A stretch of DNA of 64,000 nucleotides from Eutreptiella sp. 'Long Island Sound 2002' (Eukaryota > Euglenozoa > Euglenophyceae > Eutreptiales > Eutreptiaceae), in contig OZ038378.1 of the NCBI GenBank assembly GCA_964036045.1, positions 38,193,228 through 38,257,227 on the forward strand, written 5' to 3'. The notes under the pieces were generated by a model. That model saw only the letters and a program-made list of their open reading frames with translations, had not been told where the DNA came from and searched no databases. Positions 1-10,327 of the stretch are shown in pieces (positions within the stretch are counted from its first letter, which is position 1; every line of letters starts with the position of its first letter). The position numbers and the translations under genes were made by a program.

Positions 1-2544
1 AACAAAAAACTCAATCATGGCAAAGGAGGGGTGCCGCTCCCTCTTTTCCGGGTATAACCATGTTGCCCGCAGCAAGGAAACACATGCGCACGCGTGCCAT
101 GAATGCAACAACAGGATGCCAAACCCTATGTGTACTGGTGGGACCCTGCTACGGCCCCTGGTGCTACTCAGCCACAGGTACCAAGTGTGACCCCCTGCTA
201 GCGCATGCCGCCCTAGCACCTGGAGACACGAAGTGGTTCACTCCATACATACCCTCCAAAGCGGGCAATGCCCGTCGCACACGTCTGAATTTTGTCAAGC
301 ACATGGTGTTTTGCACTTTTTTGTGCGCTGACCATCAATGTCAATGGCCTGCCCACCAAAACAAAACGCGGTACCACGGGACAAAATGTTGCAAAAACAA
401 CCATCTTTGCAAGGAGTGTGCGCACAAATGGAATTTCCTTCATTGGAATGCACGAGCCCCAGTTGTCCAATAAAAAGAAGAATTTTCGGGATGCCAACAA
501 GAGTTTCAATTACGGGCATTTTCACCTCGTGTCCAACTGATTGGGCGTTGGTAGACGTGGTGCGGCCCTTGCTGTCCATAAGCGCTCAACAATTGTATCC
601 TCCCTTGCACTTGATACACGCATCTTGTGTGTTGTATGTACGACCATTGCACAACACTCGCAACTGGTAAATTTGGCTCAATTTCACACCAACCACGGAA
701 CCCGTGACAGGCATTGGAAACACCAACACTGGGTGGTGTCTGCCCTGCATGGGAGACCTCTTGTGCTTCCAGCTAACTACCATTCGTTGGTTCAGCTCGC
801 ATTTTACGGTGTGAACCCCCCACAATCAGAGTGCAAGGATGTCCTAAACACCAGAAATGGTGAGGCGAGAGCACCGGAATACCTGGGCGTGTTCTCCTTT
901 TGCAACAAAAGCAGATTTTCCAAGGTGTATTTGCAGCCAACGGATTGCACAATGGGTCTTGAGGATGTTCAGCATGGCATCAAGCATCGCCGCCATAAGC
1001 GGAACTCAAAATAGCATGTCGTCCACTTAGAGGTATATGCGTGGTGCGCTGTGCATGCCGCGGAAGGTGAAACATATTATTGACATAAACAACGAGAAGA
1101 CCAACGGCGATGGAGGGTCACCCTATGCAATGCTTGCTTTCGGCTGGAACAATAATGTTTTGATGATGGTATGTCCTACAAAGAAATAGCAGTCCCCGTG
1201 CCATGTCTGCAAGATAAGTTGAATGAATGCTTTGGGTAGATTGATGAAGGTAATCGCATTGTGTATGAAGACATGTGATACGGTGGGAAAAGCATTTTCG
1301 TAGTCAGTGCTCGGCAGGGACGTGGCAGGGGCGGATTCCCATTCACTGTGCACCCCCCATATTTGGTTTATAATCTTGCCGCCTTTGAAGCAGCAAATTT
1401 GTTAGGAGGGGGAGGTGCGGGATCACTTTGTGGTGAGTGTCGGTCTTCGTTTGCGGACGTCGCCGTGCCGCTCTGCAATGTGTCGTCGTTGGAATCGCCA
1501 GTTGAGCCGGAAGTTTGGCGCGTTCAGGCAGTTAGACCCCGCGCTCTGCAGCACAAGGGTCGCCATGGGACACTCCAGCGGTGCCGTTGAGCACGCAATT
1601 TGCATCAGCAGCTGTTCTAGTTGGAAGAGTATAATAGTCGCAAACCATTTTTTTTGCTGTACCGCAATTCGGCACAACTGGGTCACTCTATTAAAGAAAA
1701 GCTGATCCTTCAAACTTGGGTGCTGATGCTCACTGCTAGTGCATATGTAGCAGAGCAAACTACGAGCTCTACCCTAACAAAGATCTACAACATGCAATAT
1801 TCTTTCAATTCATGGGGAATCACTTTGCACCAGCCGTCGCAAGATAACTACCACGTGGGCTATGCGCCCCCATTGACCCACAGATTGTTGATGGCACAAT
1901 GAGGCCTGCCTCGTGTGGCCCACCCGGGGGAAACCTGCATTTTCTCACCTACCCTAGTACAACACTTCATCGCATGGTGTACGGCCGTAGGATGTCTTAT
2001 GAAACCTTGCTTTTTGCACCTGCTACAGCGAAGTACGGTCCGCAAATCGTGGCAACCATATTTTCTTGTAGCCCAAAGACTCAACACTTTTTCCAAAGCT
2101 TGCATATTTGTCCTGGATAATTTGACCATTGATTCTGTCTACTGTTTGCCACTGTGGCATTGTCCTATTTTTCAAAAGTTACATCGTAGATGTGACTTGG
2201 CCGAGCATCTCGTCAAAACGGGGATCCTCACTGTGGGTCACCGCACTGCCAACCAACCGCAAGTCCCGCTAGAGTTTGCAAAACTCGTGGGGGCAAGCTG
2301 GGTTCGTGCCTGCGAAAATGCAACCAAAAATTTTGCGTCACACCCCATCAGCGACTCGTCCAGGCCCACAGCATGGGTACATGGATGGGCCAAGTCCCGT
2401 GCCGTGCAATCGTTTGTGCCCTCGCTGCACGTTCCATAAATGCGGTGTAAGGGGACATTTGCTAGTGTCTGGAACTCGGTACCCATCAGCGTTGTTAGAT
2501 GTGTGTGTCTGTGTGTAAGCATGCCTGTGCAGCTAATGCGAGGT
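1..2544. other. Unassigned diverged DNA, no supported gene
   Basis: Short open stretches occur on both strands (for example 60-473 plus, 541-1014 plus, 1860-2129 minus), but none shows a domain, a start context or a codon pattern I can defend, and they overlap each other on opposite strands. The base composition is balanced with few homopolymers. The texture resembles the degraded transposon DNA seen from 4 kb onward, and it may be further remains of the same Helitron. That is inference only. Confidence 0.4.
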
Positions 2545-2712
2545 TTTTGGGGGGGTTGTGCACATTTCATTTTGGCGTTCTAGCGGCGCTCTAGCGAGGT
2601 GTTCTAGCGGCGTTCTAGGGAGCAAAGCGGCGCCGCTAGAACGCCGCTAGAACACGCCGCTAGAACGCCACTAGAACGCCAAAATGAAAAAGTGCAGAAC
2701 CCCCCCCCCCCC
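2545..2712. repeat. Hairpin (foldback) MITE-like element
   Basis: The left arm, at about 2547-2590, starts with a G run followed by GTGCACATTTCATTTTGGCG. The right arm, at about 2660-2712, carries the reverse complement of this, ending in GTGCAGAAC plus a C run. Both arms contain short repeats of TTCTAGCGGC (inverted: GCCGCTAGAA), so the whole 168 bp can fold into one long hairpin. There is no coding capacity. The layout is that of a foldback or MITE element. Target-site duplications are hidden by the flanking G and C runs. Confidence 0.7.
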
Positions 2713-2859
2713 GGGACCTTTGCAATCGTTGCACATACGTGCTTGCACACAAACACACTGTGCAACAACACCACACAGCACGTGTCCAGGCAACACACAC
2801 ACATGCACCCCACCCAACACCATCTACAAGCCTACATCACGAGTGCACACACCCCAGCA

Positions 2860-3013
2860 ACTACCCAACAAACAACGAACCATGCAACCATGCAACCAAC
2901 CAACCAACCAACCAAACTCAGCTGTCACAAAACCCATACACCAACAACCAACCAACGAACCCAACAACCAATCAAGCAACCCGAAAACCATCAGCCAACC
3001 AACCAACAAGCCA
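2860..3013. repeat. CAAC-rich imperfect microsatellite
   Basis: The plus strand is dominated by tandem CAAC/CCAA tetramers, with clean runs near 2893-2915 and 2994-3008 and interrupted units between. It lies between two poly-G/poly-C tracts (about 2700-2712 and 3031-3042). Open frames read through it only because the repeat lacks stop codons. Confidence 0.8.
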
Positions 3014-3589
3014 GGTGCCAGTGCACGTAGGGGGGGGGGGGGCGGTTGCATAACCTGGGAGGACGGGGGACAAAGCATCCCAATGACCAAATCAGCATAT
3101 CTCGTGACGCTACAGCAGTACACTAGGCAACCCCATACCACAGACACACATGGCACGGAGGAGGGAAGGAGTAACACACCTACCTCTTGGTGTCACTGTG
3201 TAGCCACTTCTGCACATCCACATTCCAATAAAAAAAAACCAGCACACCTGATGAGGAAATGGATACCCTCCCTAACCTTAGGCAAAACAAGCAGGGGCCC
3301 CACAACATAGAAAGAGGGGGGGGGGGCTGATAGCTCGACATTTAGGGGTGTTTGTGCGGTGCTTGTGTTCGACCGCTTGGCCCAACCCCCCCGTGACATC
3401 TTGTGATGTGTGTTGTGTTGTGCATATGCCTATGCCAAAGTGTGTGGGGGCGGGGGCACATATGACTATGTATGTGTCAAGTGTGTTGGTTTTTATTAGT
3501 GTATGTGTATTACCCCTCCACCCCAGCCCCACTTTGGTGTCCCTTAGATGCGACGCATGCATGAATGTTTTTGTTCTAGTTGTGTTCTA

Positions 3590-3845
3590 GGCCAGAATGT
3601 TCTAGCGAACGTCGCTAGAAAGTCGCTAGAACGTCGCTAGAACGAAATTTTTTACACTCGGAAATCAGGTGAAAACACTTAAATTATGAAAAACGAAACA
3701 TGGGCCCCCGAGTACGGTTAGGGGGGTCCAAGTTGAAACCGCCAAAGCCCCCCCCCCCCCCTACCTCCACGGGGGGGTAACCCCCTCTTTTTTTCGTTCT
3801 CGCCACTCTAGCGGCGTCTAGGCTAGAACGAGATGGCCTCTTCTA
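3590..3845. repeat. Second cluster of CTAGCG/CGCTAG inverted motifs
   Basis: TTCTAGCGAACGTCGCTAGA and further GTCGCTAGAAC units lie at 3600-3642. Motifs with TCTAGCGGCGTCTAGG recur at 3805-3850. The motif is the same as in the hairpin at 2545-2712, which suggests a related element or the far end of one larger element of about 1.3 kb. Between the clusters are A-rich and C-run stretches without genes. Confidence 0.5.
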
Positions 3846-4088
3846 GCGTGTACCAAGGGCAACAACAAGCGCTTGACGTGCGCGTGAACATGGGACATAT
3901 TGGCCGGCGGTGTTTGTGAAGAAACACGGAGTGTCTGAACTTAAAGTCTAGATAACCACATCTACCTGACTACCTTGAAAAGTGCCAACACTAGAAATGG
4001 CAGAGATAAAAGAATGGTCCTCAAACTACCTCTTATTTAACCTATTTTACTCAAATTTGGTCGCGAGTAGTGCCACCGAATGGTCGCG

Positions 4089-5433
4089 TCATCGGGCCCT
4101 CCTAAACTGCAAGATATCGTGCACGTAGCGCATTTTTTTGGTGTAGTAGGCAGATTTTGGCACACGTGGAACGAAGGTTGCACAGGCTACGTTGAAGGAG
4201 GAATCAACACTTGTATGTTGAACATCCTCGGAAGTATTGACATCATGAATGGTAGAGTTGGATGGCAATTCAAAACTGAATTCCGGGTGTGGTACATGCC
4301 CCAAGATATGGCCACAAAAATTTTTTGCTACAGATTTTGTAATTTGTGGATGCAGTCGGTGTTGCTCTACGATAGCACGAATTTGTACCAAGCCCAAGGC
4401 GCAATGATCCGAAATGCTCACTTCAGCAACAGATGATGCTTCGTCGAATTCCTCGGTTGTGAGTGGCACATGTGTAGCCAAGGAATTGTGCAAAAGCGTA
4501 TGCAGTTTTAACTGGAAAGGGTTGCCAACGTACATGCTGTTCGCGGTGCAACTAGCAAGTGCCAATCCTAGGGGTAAATTTATACGCATGAACGATGTCC
4601 TCGTGAAACGAACGCTACAATGCAGGAAATCAAGCTAGTTGTGAAGTGCTGAACACGAAGCTGCCATGGTCTAGCACTTGACGCAAGGTTTGACCTTTGC
4701 GTTTGGCGATGGAATGTGCACAAAAATTCGGGGTTGCTTTTCCGGTAGCACACATGGAACTGGAATAAAAGGGAACGACACATGGCGTGGTTAGAGAGTT
4801 TCACCATCGCCGGCTATTCGGAAGGTTTTTAAACAACAGAATTAGTGGGTCCGGTGATGACTCTAGAGTGGCCCGCAAGACACCGTGCTTGCACGATGGC
4901 CAAAGCCACATGCCACTTACCACACCTAGCTGCTCCATGGATCCCGCTATATTTGGAAGACATTGTGCTTAGGAAAGATGCCCCTGGACATGGTTCGAGG
5001 CAGAGGTCGGCGGACATGGTAGCTTGTATTTCATGAGTGGATTGGATCTTTTGCTTCTTTTTGCTCGCCGCTCTACAAGGTGTGCGAGAAGCTAGCTGGA
5101 CACGATGATTCTTGTAAAACTGCTAAAGTCCATTGGTGGCACAAGATCTGGGGGATGTACATCAGATTGTAGGTACCCCGATTTAGGTGTGTGTCCAATA
5201 CAAGTTGGATAACATCCTTGTTTGTGGTAGGCACCGTGGCCTAACGTATTGTCGCTGTGCTTGACCAAAATGGGGTCTTTTTCCAGAAACTCGTAGCGAT
5301 CCCATTTTTGAACCCATGTGGTACACCCTTCACCATGTGGAATGAATTGAAGCTCTTCAGTGCTGGGTATTGTGCGTGTGCTCTCCAAGATGGCGATTAT
5401 TGATGCTCTTTGTATTCGGATCGTGTTGCGCAT
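4089..5433 (-). pseudogene. Coding-like minus-strand fragments downstream of the helicase
   Basis: Two stretches read like decayed protein. At 5092-5433 the frame contains FIPHGEGCTTWVQKWDRYEF and has a Cys/Trp-rich, soluble-protein character. At 4089-4589 a 166-codon frame continues the same strand. Between them the sense switches frame several times with stops. I do not recognise a family. They lie downstream of the helicase on the same strand, so they could be extra Helitron ORFs or captured gene fragments. Confidence 0.35.
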
Positions 5434-5487
5434 CGAAAAATGTTAGTTGGTAGCCAAATTCCTCCTAGGACGGGGTTTATTTGATTG

Positions 5488-6345
5488 TAAAGGTAATACT
5501 GCAAGGCGTACACCTACAATAATAGCCCTGGACAAGAGACGAACCACAAGCCAACGGCCACAAGAAACCTGGGATGAATGCAAAACCGACAATGAGTGTG
5601 ACGGGCCATCTTTGAAGATGTACGGACACATTCCCAAACGGTTCAGGGCGCCGGATGTTAGATGCATGCAATCCTGCAATGTGTCACATGCTCTTTAATG
5701 TGGCCCCTGCTTAGAATTGCGTGCTCATAGCGGTTGTGCATGCAAAGGAAGAAAGGTCACACCGCGAGGCGTACACTTGTAATCCTAAGTTTAAGCATTG
5801 ACACACAGTGGCAACTGTACGATTTTCATCGTGTGATGCAATTTTGTCTTGTGCACAACACGTGCTAATTGTGTGGCCCGACTTTGTTAGTGGAAATAGT
5901 CTAACTGTTCTTGTCTTTATGAACATTGCTGAATGATTGATGTTGGGTGTATAGATTGGACAATCAATTGACAGGATTAGAATAAGAAGGTAACAACGCA
6001 AGGCGTACACATGAAGTCCAAAGTCCAAATGGTGTGGTATTGACCCATCCTAATATGGGTCGGGGTGACACATTTTGAATACATGCCAGCATCCCATGGA
6101 CCCCATGGTAGTTATTGTGGCTGTGGTTTAGGCTTTTGTGCACATAATGGTCGTGCATGCACACATCGAACGGCAACATTGCGAGGCGTGCACTTGGAAT
6201 CCTAAGTGCAACCATTCACACACGTTGCCATATGATGTAGTCTCTTTGAGGCTTACTGGGTGATTGATGTCAGACATGTTGTGTGGACAAACAGTGGACT
6301 TGATTAGAATAAGAAGCTAAGACCATGAGGTGCACACCTGAATCC
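5488..6345. repeat. Five diverged copies of a GCAAGGCGTACAC-centred repeat
   Basis: Copies centre near 5497, 5757, 5988, 6180 and 6318, about 140-260 bp apart. The consensus core is GGTAACACCGCAAGGCGTACACCT, split here as GGTAACACCGC and AAGGCGTACACCT, followed by text like AATCCTAAGTNCAACCATTG. Two copies are preceded by ATTAGAATAAGAAG (5970-5985 and 6297-6310). A further copy lies at 7698-7735 and two at 20156-20545. The family therefore sits at both sides of the Helitron relic. Confidence 0.6.
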
Positions 6346-6434
6346 CAAAGTTCAGGTGTTGACGTCATGACCCATCCTAACAAGGGTTGGCAGGACGGAT
6401 GTTAAATGCATGCAGGCGTGTTGTGAGACAGGTG

Positions 6435-7389
6435 CTAATTACTATGGCCATGTGTGTTGATAATTTGTGCTAAAAACGGCTTTGCATGCAAAAAACTATA
6501 GCACACAGAACAGGTGGAAGATGATGTAGCATCCGCGGAAAAGACTAATTCGTGACACGATACTGTAGCTACTTCGCTAGCCGCACCGTGCCTACTTTGG
6601 TCACGTTGCGGCAAATGCCATCCTGGATTTCTACTTCCATCGCTGTGCGGCAAGTGCATTTGTGATGGCTTGGGTTCGGGCACACTTGGGTTTGGGTTTG
6701 CAAAAGGTGATGGCTCCATTATTTTTTGCAAAGGGAGCTGCCCCTTGACGCGGTTTCGAAGTAGACGCAGAAAATCGCGACACATGTAGTGTGGTGAGTG
6801 TCTTATATGGGCGTGTGGATTTTGAGTCCATATCCCCAACTCAAGGGTCCATACACAGAGCTTTTCGTGTGGATTGTTGGTCGCTTTCATAGTCCAAGAA
6901 AAGGATAACAACCACAGAAACATGTCAAAATCCCTCATCGCAAAGGGATCGCCTAGAACAACACCAACAACGCCATGTATTACATACCATACCCGATGGG
7001 ACAATCCTGCAGTGCTCGATACGATAGCCGTCATACCCATGGGATCTTCAAAGCGAGGTACACCACGGAAGCGAGTGCTCGGTTCGACAGTATTGTCGGC
7101 CATTGGCTCGTTTCACCCCCACACCGACCGGTACCTTGTGCCGGGGCTGAGTTTGGAGGGCGGGATCCTCAAGGAGCAACCAATGACATTTGTACAGCGC
7201 CTCGTCTTGCTCGATCTGGCGCTCTAAGTATGAGACGTGATGGAATACCTTAATGTAGTAGTTGAACTCAATATTATCATGGACTAGACAGAAAACGCCT
7301 AGACAAGAGGCCACGCGAATAGAAGTTGCCGTTGCTTGGGCGTGTTTTGCGTGTGCCCCGTTAGCCGCTTGCCCTTTGTTCGAGCACAT
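6435..7389 (-). pseudogene. Unrecognised coding-like minus-strand region
   Basis: A 222-codon frame (6435-7103) and an overlapping upstream frame (7048-7389) look like pieces of one decayed protein. The upstream piece carries LERQIEQDEALYKCHWLLLE, the downstream piece MRDFDMFLWLLSFSWTM. Composition and hydrophobic patterning fit a real protein better than chance, but I cannot assign a family. The strand matches the Helitron relic. Confidence 0.3.
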
Positions 7390-8099
7390 ATCTATTTATC
7401 CTTGTCCCCATGAGCTTTATTGTCGTGGTATTCGCCAAAAGGTCCCATCGCCTAAAGCCAGCTTTGTTGGGCACCTCCTTTGCTTGCCTTGCTATGTGTT
7501 GGTTGTGTGGTGATGAATTAGGACAGCTCATCCTTGTTTGTTTAATTGTCCGGTGTAAGCAAAACATGAGCATTGCACTAGGTGATGGCATCGGATAAAT
7601 CAAAACGAAAAGACAATGGTGTGGTTCATCGTAGCGTCTTGGCATGACATGGATGCAACATGATGACGGCCAACCCAACCACTAGATTGGGAATGAACTT
7701 GTAGATAAAACCGCAACGCGTGCACCTTTATTCACAATCCATCGGTTGGTGCTAACAGCAGGAAGCGTGCCTCGGGGAGGCAAGCAATACATTAGTCGGG
7801 GTGTGAATGCGCCGTGAACACATAGCAAATTGTGCAAACGATATGCTTATTTGGACGTAGTGCATCCTCATTTGAACAAATCCCTTGCACAGCGAAGCGT
7901 TGGAATCTTTGCTTAGCAAACTCGTCTTACGAGTTCTTATCCAGATGTAGTTGGAGAGAAAGACGGCCGTGTTGTGAAGTAACTTGGATACTATCATTGG
8001 CGCCCAAGAAGTTCAAGGCATGGACGCGTCGCTGGCGTCAACTTGAATTCTCTTCCGTGATGCGTGTCAACCACTCGTGAATTTCTTGCTCCGATATTG

Positions 8100-8861
8100 T
8101 AGCATGATTTACTTGGCCGTGGTGTTCTCGTCCTCTAGTTTTAGGACGCTCCTCCGATGTTGCGTGGTTTGATGCTAATTTTTTCCGTTTTATCTTGGAT
8201 TGTTGGTTGCCTTGGAAGCGGCTTTTCTTGGATTAGGGCCCGGAACTTGAGTTGCATGACTGTTTCCTTGAATACTTGTTCACATACCCCGTCCTCGGCC
8301 GTTGTTTTGCCCAAGATGGCGGTTGTTCGGCTGAATGACATCACGGTGGATGACAAGTTTGTTAGCGTGGCAGATGTTTCTTTGTCTTGGGGATTTTCTT
8401 GGTTGGCCATAACTGCGGACTTGCCCAGGGTGCAAACGATCCTCTTTTTTGTGTTTTTGCAATATGCGCCTTGTTGCTAGATGTATGCGCTAACTTGATG
8501 TTATGTGATGGCGAACCCGTACAGCTTCCAGCAGTTGATGGGGGCAAAGAACGCCATTCGTGGATGTGACTAGCTGCATGTGTTTCGGCATCTGCTACAA
8601 TGGGAAGGGTCGCACACTCCGTCATTGCCCGATGGACGGCTTCGTCATACTCATTCAACGCATCTTCGTGCATGTTATCATGAAAAGCATACACCCTTGA
8701 ACGCAAGGTGCTCGAATAAGTTGCAAACAATTGCAAAACACTTGCACAGCACTGTAGAAACGAACACGTGGGTTGTCCCATTAGTTGGATAGTGGTACAC
8801 GAGCATGACAAATCGGAATCCGGATGTAGCAAAATCAAGTTGTGTTCCGTAATCATGCCAT
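8100..8861 (-). pseudogene. Decayed minus-strand coding stretch after the helicase
   Basis: Two overlapping frames (8362-8856 and 8141-8410) share the same strand as the helicase and follow it directly. The first includes HDNMHEDALNEYDEAVHRAM, an acidic helical stretch. The second is Lys/Thr-rich. The change of frame at about 8400 suggests an indel. No domain is recognised. It may be the C-terminal continuation of the Helitron protein or a separate downstream ORF. Confidence 0.3.
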
Positions 8862-9877
8862 CTAAACACCCTGCCCATATTCTTCGTGATTGCCCGAAAC
8901 ATGTTCAATGCATACATTGTGAATAACCCGGGTTCGCATTCCAATAGCAACAAACACTTGCCGGGGTAGAACACTACGGTTACCAGAATCGATGTAATAA
9001 CACATTTCTTGATTGGTGGGAGCACCACCCATGTCGACGTAGCAAGCACTGAAATTCACGATTGTCACCCCAATTGAGCCATGAAGTGTTGGTTGCATCG
9101 TTGCAGGGCATTTCTACATCCAACTAGCATAGGAGCATCTTCAAGGTCTTAGAGTGAGACATTGGAGTTTGGGCTAACGTGTTGCTGAAGAGTGACGTGG
9201 TTTTCCTCCGTTTCCTCTCCAATACGCACACGATTAAGCAAGTCAATGAATTGGGCGTAGTTTTGGCGCATACCTTCGGTTAATGCGAATGGCATGAAAT
9301 GGTTTCGAAAAAGGAAGCCGTCAAAAATAGCTCAATCGATGACGGGAAGCTGCAATGGATCGCCCACAAGGAGCACGGTGATGCTCCCAAAAGGATTGCG
9401 CTTCTCACCGTGCACATGTGTGGTGTTTCATGCAATGTGTCAACGAACTTGTTTGAGAAAAATTGGAACTCATCGACAATGATATTTTCGGCATTACGAA
9501 TCATCCACCACAAGGTTGTGCCCTCCTTTATTTGCCTCTCAAGATCCAAAGACAAGGAGAAGGGGCTGTGGATGGGACGTCCTCAAACAGTAAGGGCCGC
9601 TGCGCCACTAGCACGACATACTAAGATTCCAAAACCTAGCGCTCGCAGCTTGGCAATCAATAAGCAAACAACGTGCGATTTGCCAATTCTTGGAGCTCTT
9701 GTGAGAATGGAACACAACTGCAGAGGGCTACCTCCGCTTGATGCTCGGCACTGAGGAGAACTATCCGGGCCATGTTCAAGATTTCGCCGTTGGACGTGGG
9801 TAATAAAGGTCTCAAAAACTAAATGTTGCCCTAAGTTCAGTGCCTTGACAAGGGCTTCTGCGACTCGAGGGTCCGTG
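8862..9877 (-). pseudogene. PIF1-like (Helitron-type) helicase, broken
   Basis: Read on the minus strand, the frame opens with DPRVAEALVKALNLGQHLVF and reaches a degenerate Walker A (RAPRIGKSHVV in place of GPAGTGKS, about 9690-9660). It continues with GRPIHSPFSL, matching the PIF1 GRTIHS block, then IIVDEFQFF (Walker B, about 9490), NPFGSITVLLVGDPLQLPVI (motif III, GD-QLP) and LTEGMRQNYAQF (motif IV, RQ). Near 9000-8900 GMRTRVIHNVCIEH matches the conserved GM-V-L-N block. An in-frame TGA precedes GRPIHS, a frameshift lies near 9407, and another stop follows motif III. The gene is therefore dead. Its upstream end at 9878 is the insertion point of the TIR transposon, beyond which the frame resumes at 16806. 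Confidence 0.8.
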
Positions 9878-9879
9878 TA

Positions 9880-9902
9880 CCCTTCGTGAACGGCCGTTAA
9901 GT
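9880..9902 (+). repeat. Left terminal inverted repeat of the TIR transposon
   Basis: CCCTTCGTGAACGGCCG begins immediately after TA at 9878-9879. It matches the reverse complement of the right end with a single C inserted in the latter. Confidence 0.85.
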
Positions 9903-10139
9903 GGCCGTTTGAATAATTGGGTGAATTTCACGTGAATTTACTCAAATTTTGAGGTTTTTGGGGGAAAATGCCATATTCTTGCTTCATTTCAAGGGCTTTG
10001 AGGGGCCAAAATTCCTCCCCTAGCTTTGTTACGCATCATCCAATGAAAGTCCCGCCCCAAAAGCATGCATCACGACCGCACCGTGCCCAAAACGAGAGGT
10101 GCCGGAACCCGGCAAGCCTGTAGCCGATTCACAACCGTG

Positions 10140-10218
10140 AATTCACCTGAATTCGTACGAAATTCGCACGAATTTCGTACGAATTTCGTACGAATTTCAC
10201 GTGAATTCACGTGAATTT
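10140..10218. repeat. CGTACGAA palindromic cluster, left subterminal
   Basis: Tandem and alternating ATTCGTACGAAAT/GAATTTCGTACGAAT motifs, plus variants with CGCACGAA and CACGTGAATT, cover about 80 bp. The unit is itself palindromic. Similar clusters recur at 12195-12330, 14325-14445 and 16475-16560 inside the same transposon. Subterminal arrays of this kind are often transposase-binding sites. That role is inferred. Confidence 0.7.
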
Positions 10219-10327
10219 ACACAAATGTTACCCGTGTGCACCCCCTGATTTGTCCTCACACCCCTAGTAAGCCCCACAGCATGCACCCCGGTCACAGGCA
10301 ACAATGGTCTGGGTTCGTAAGGTCATC

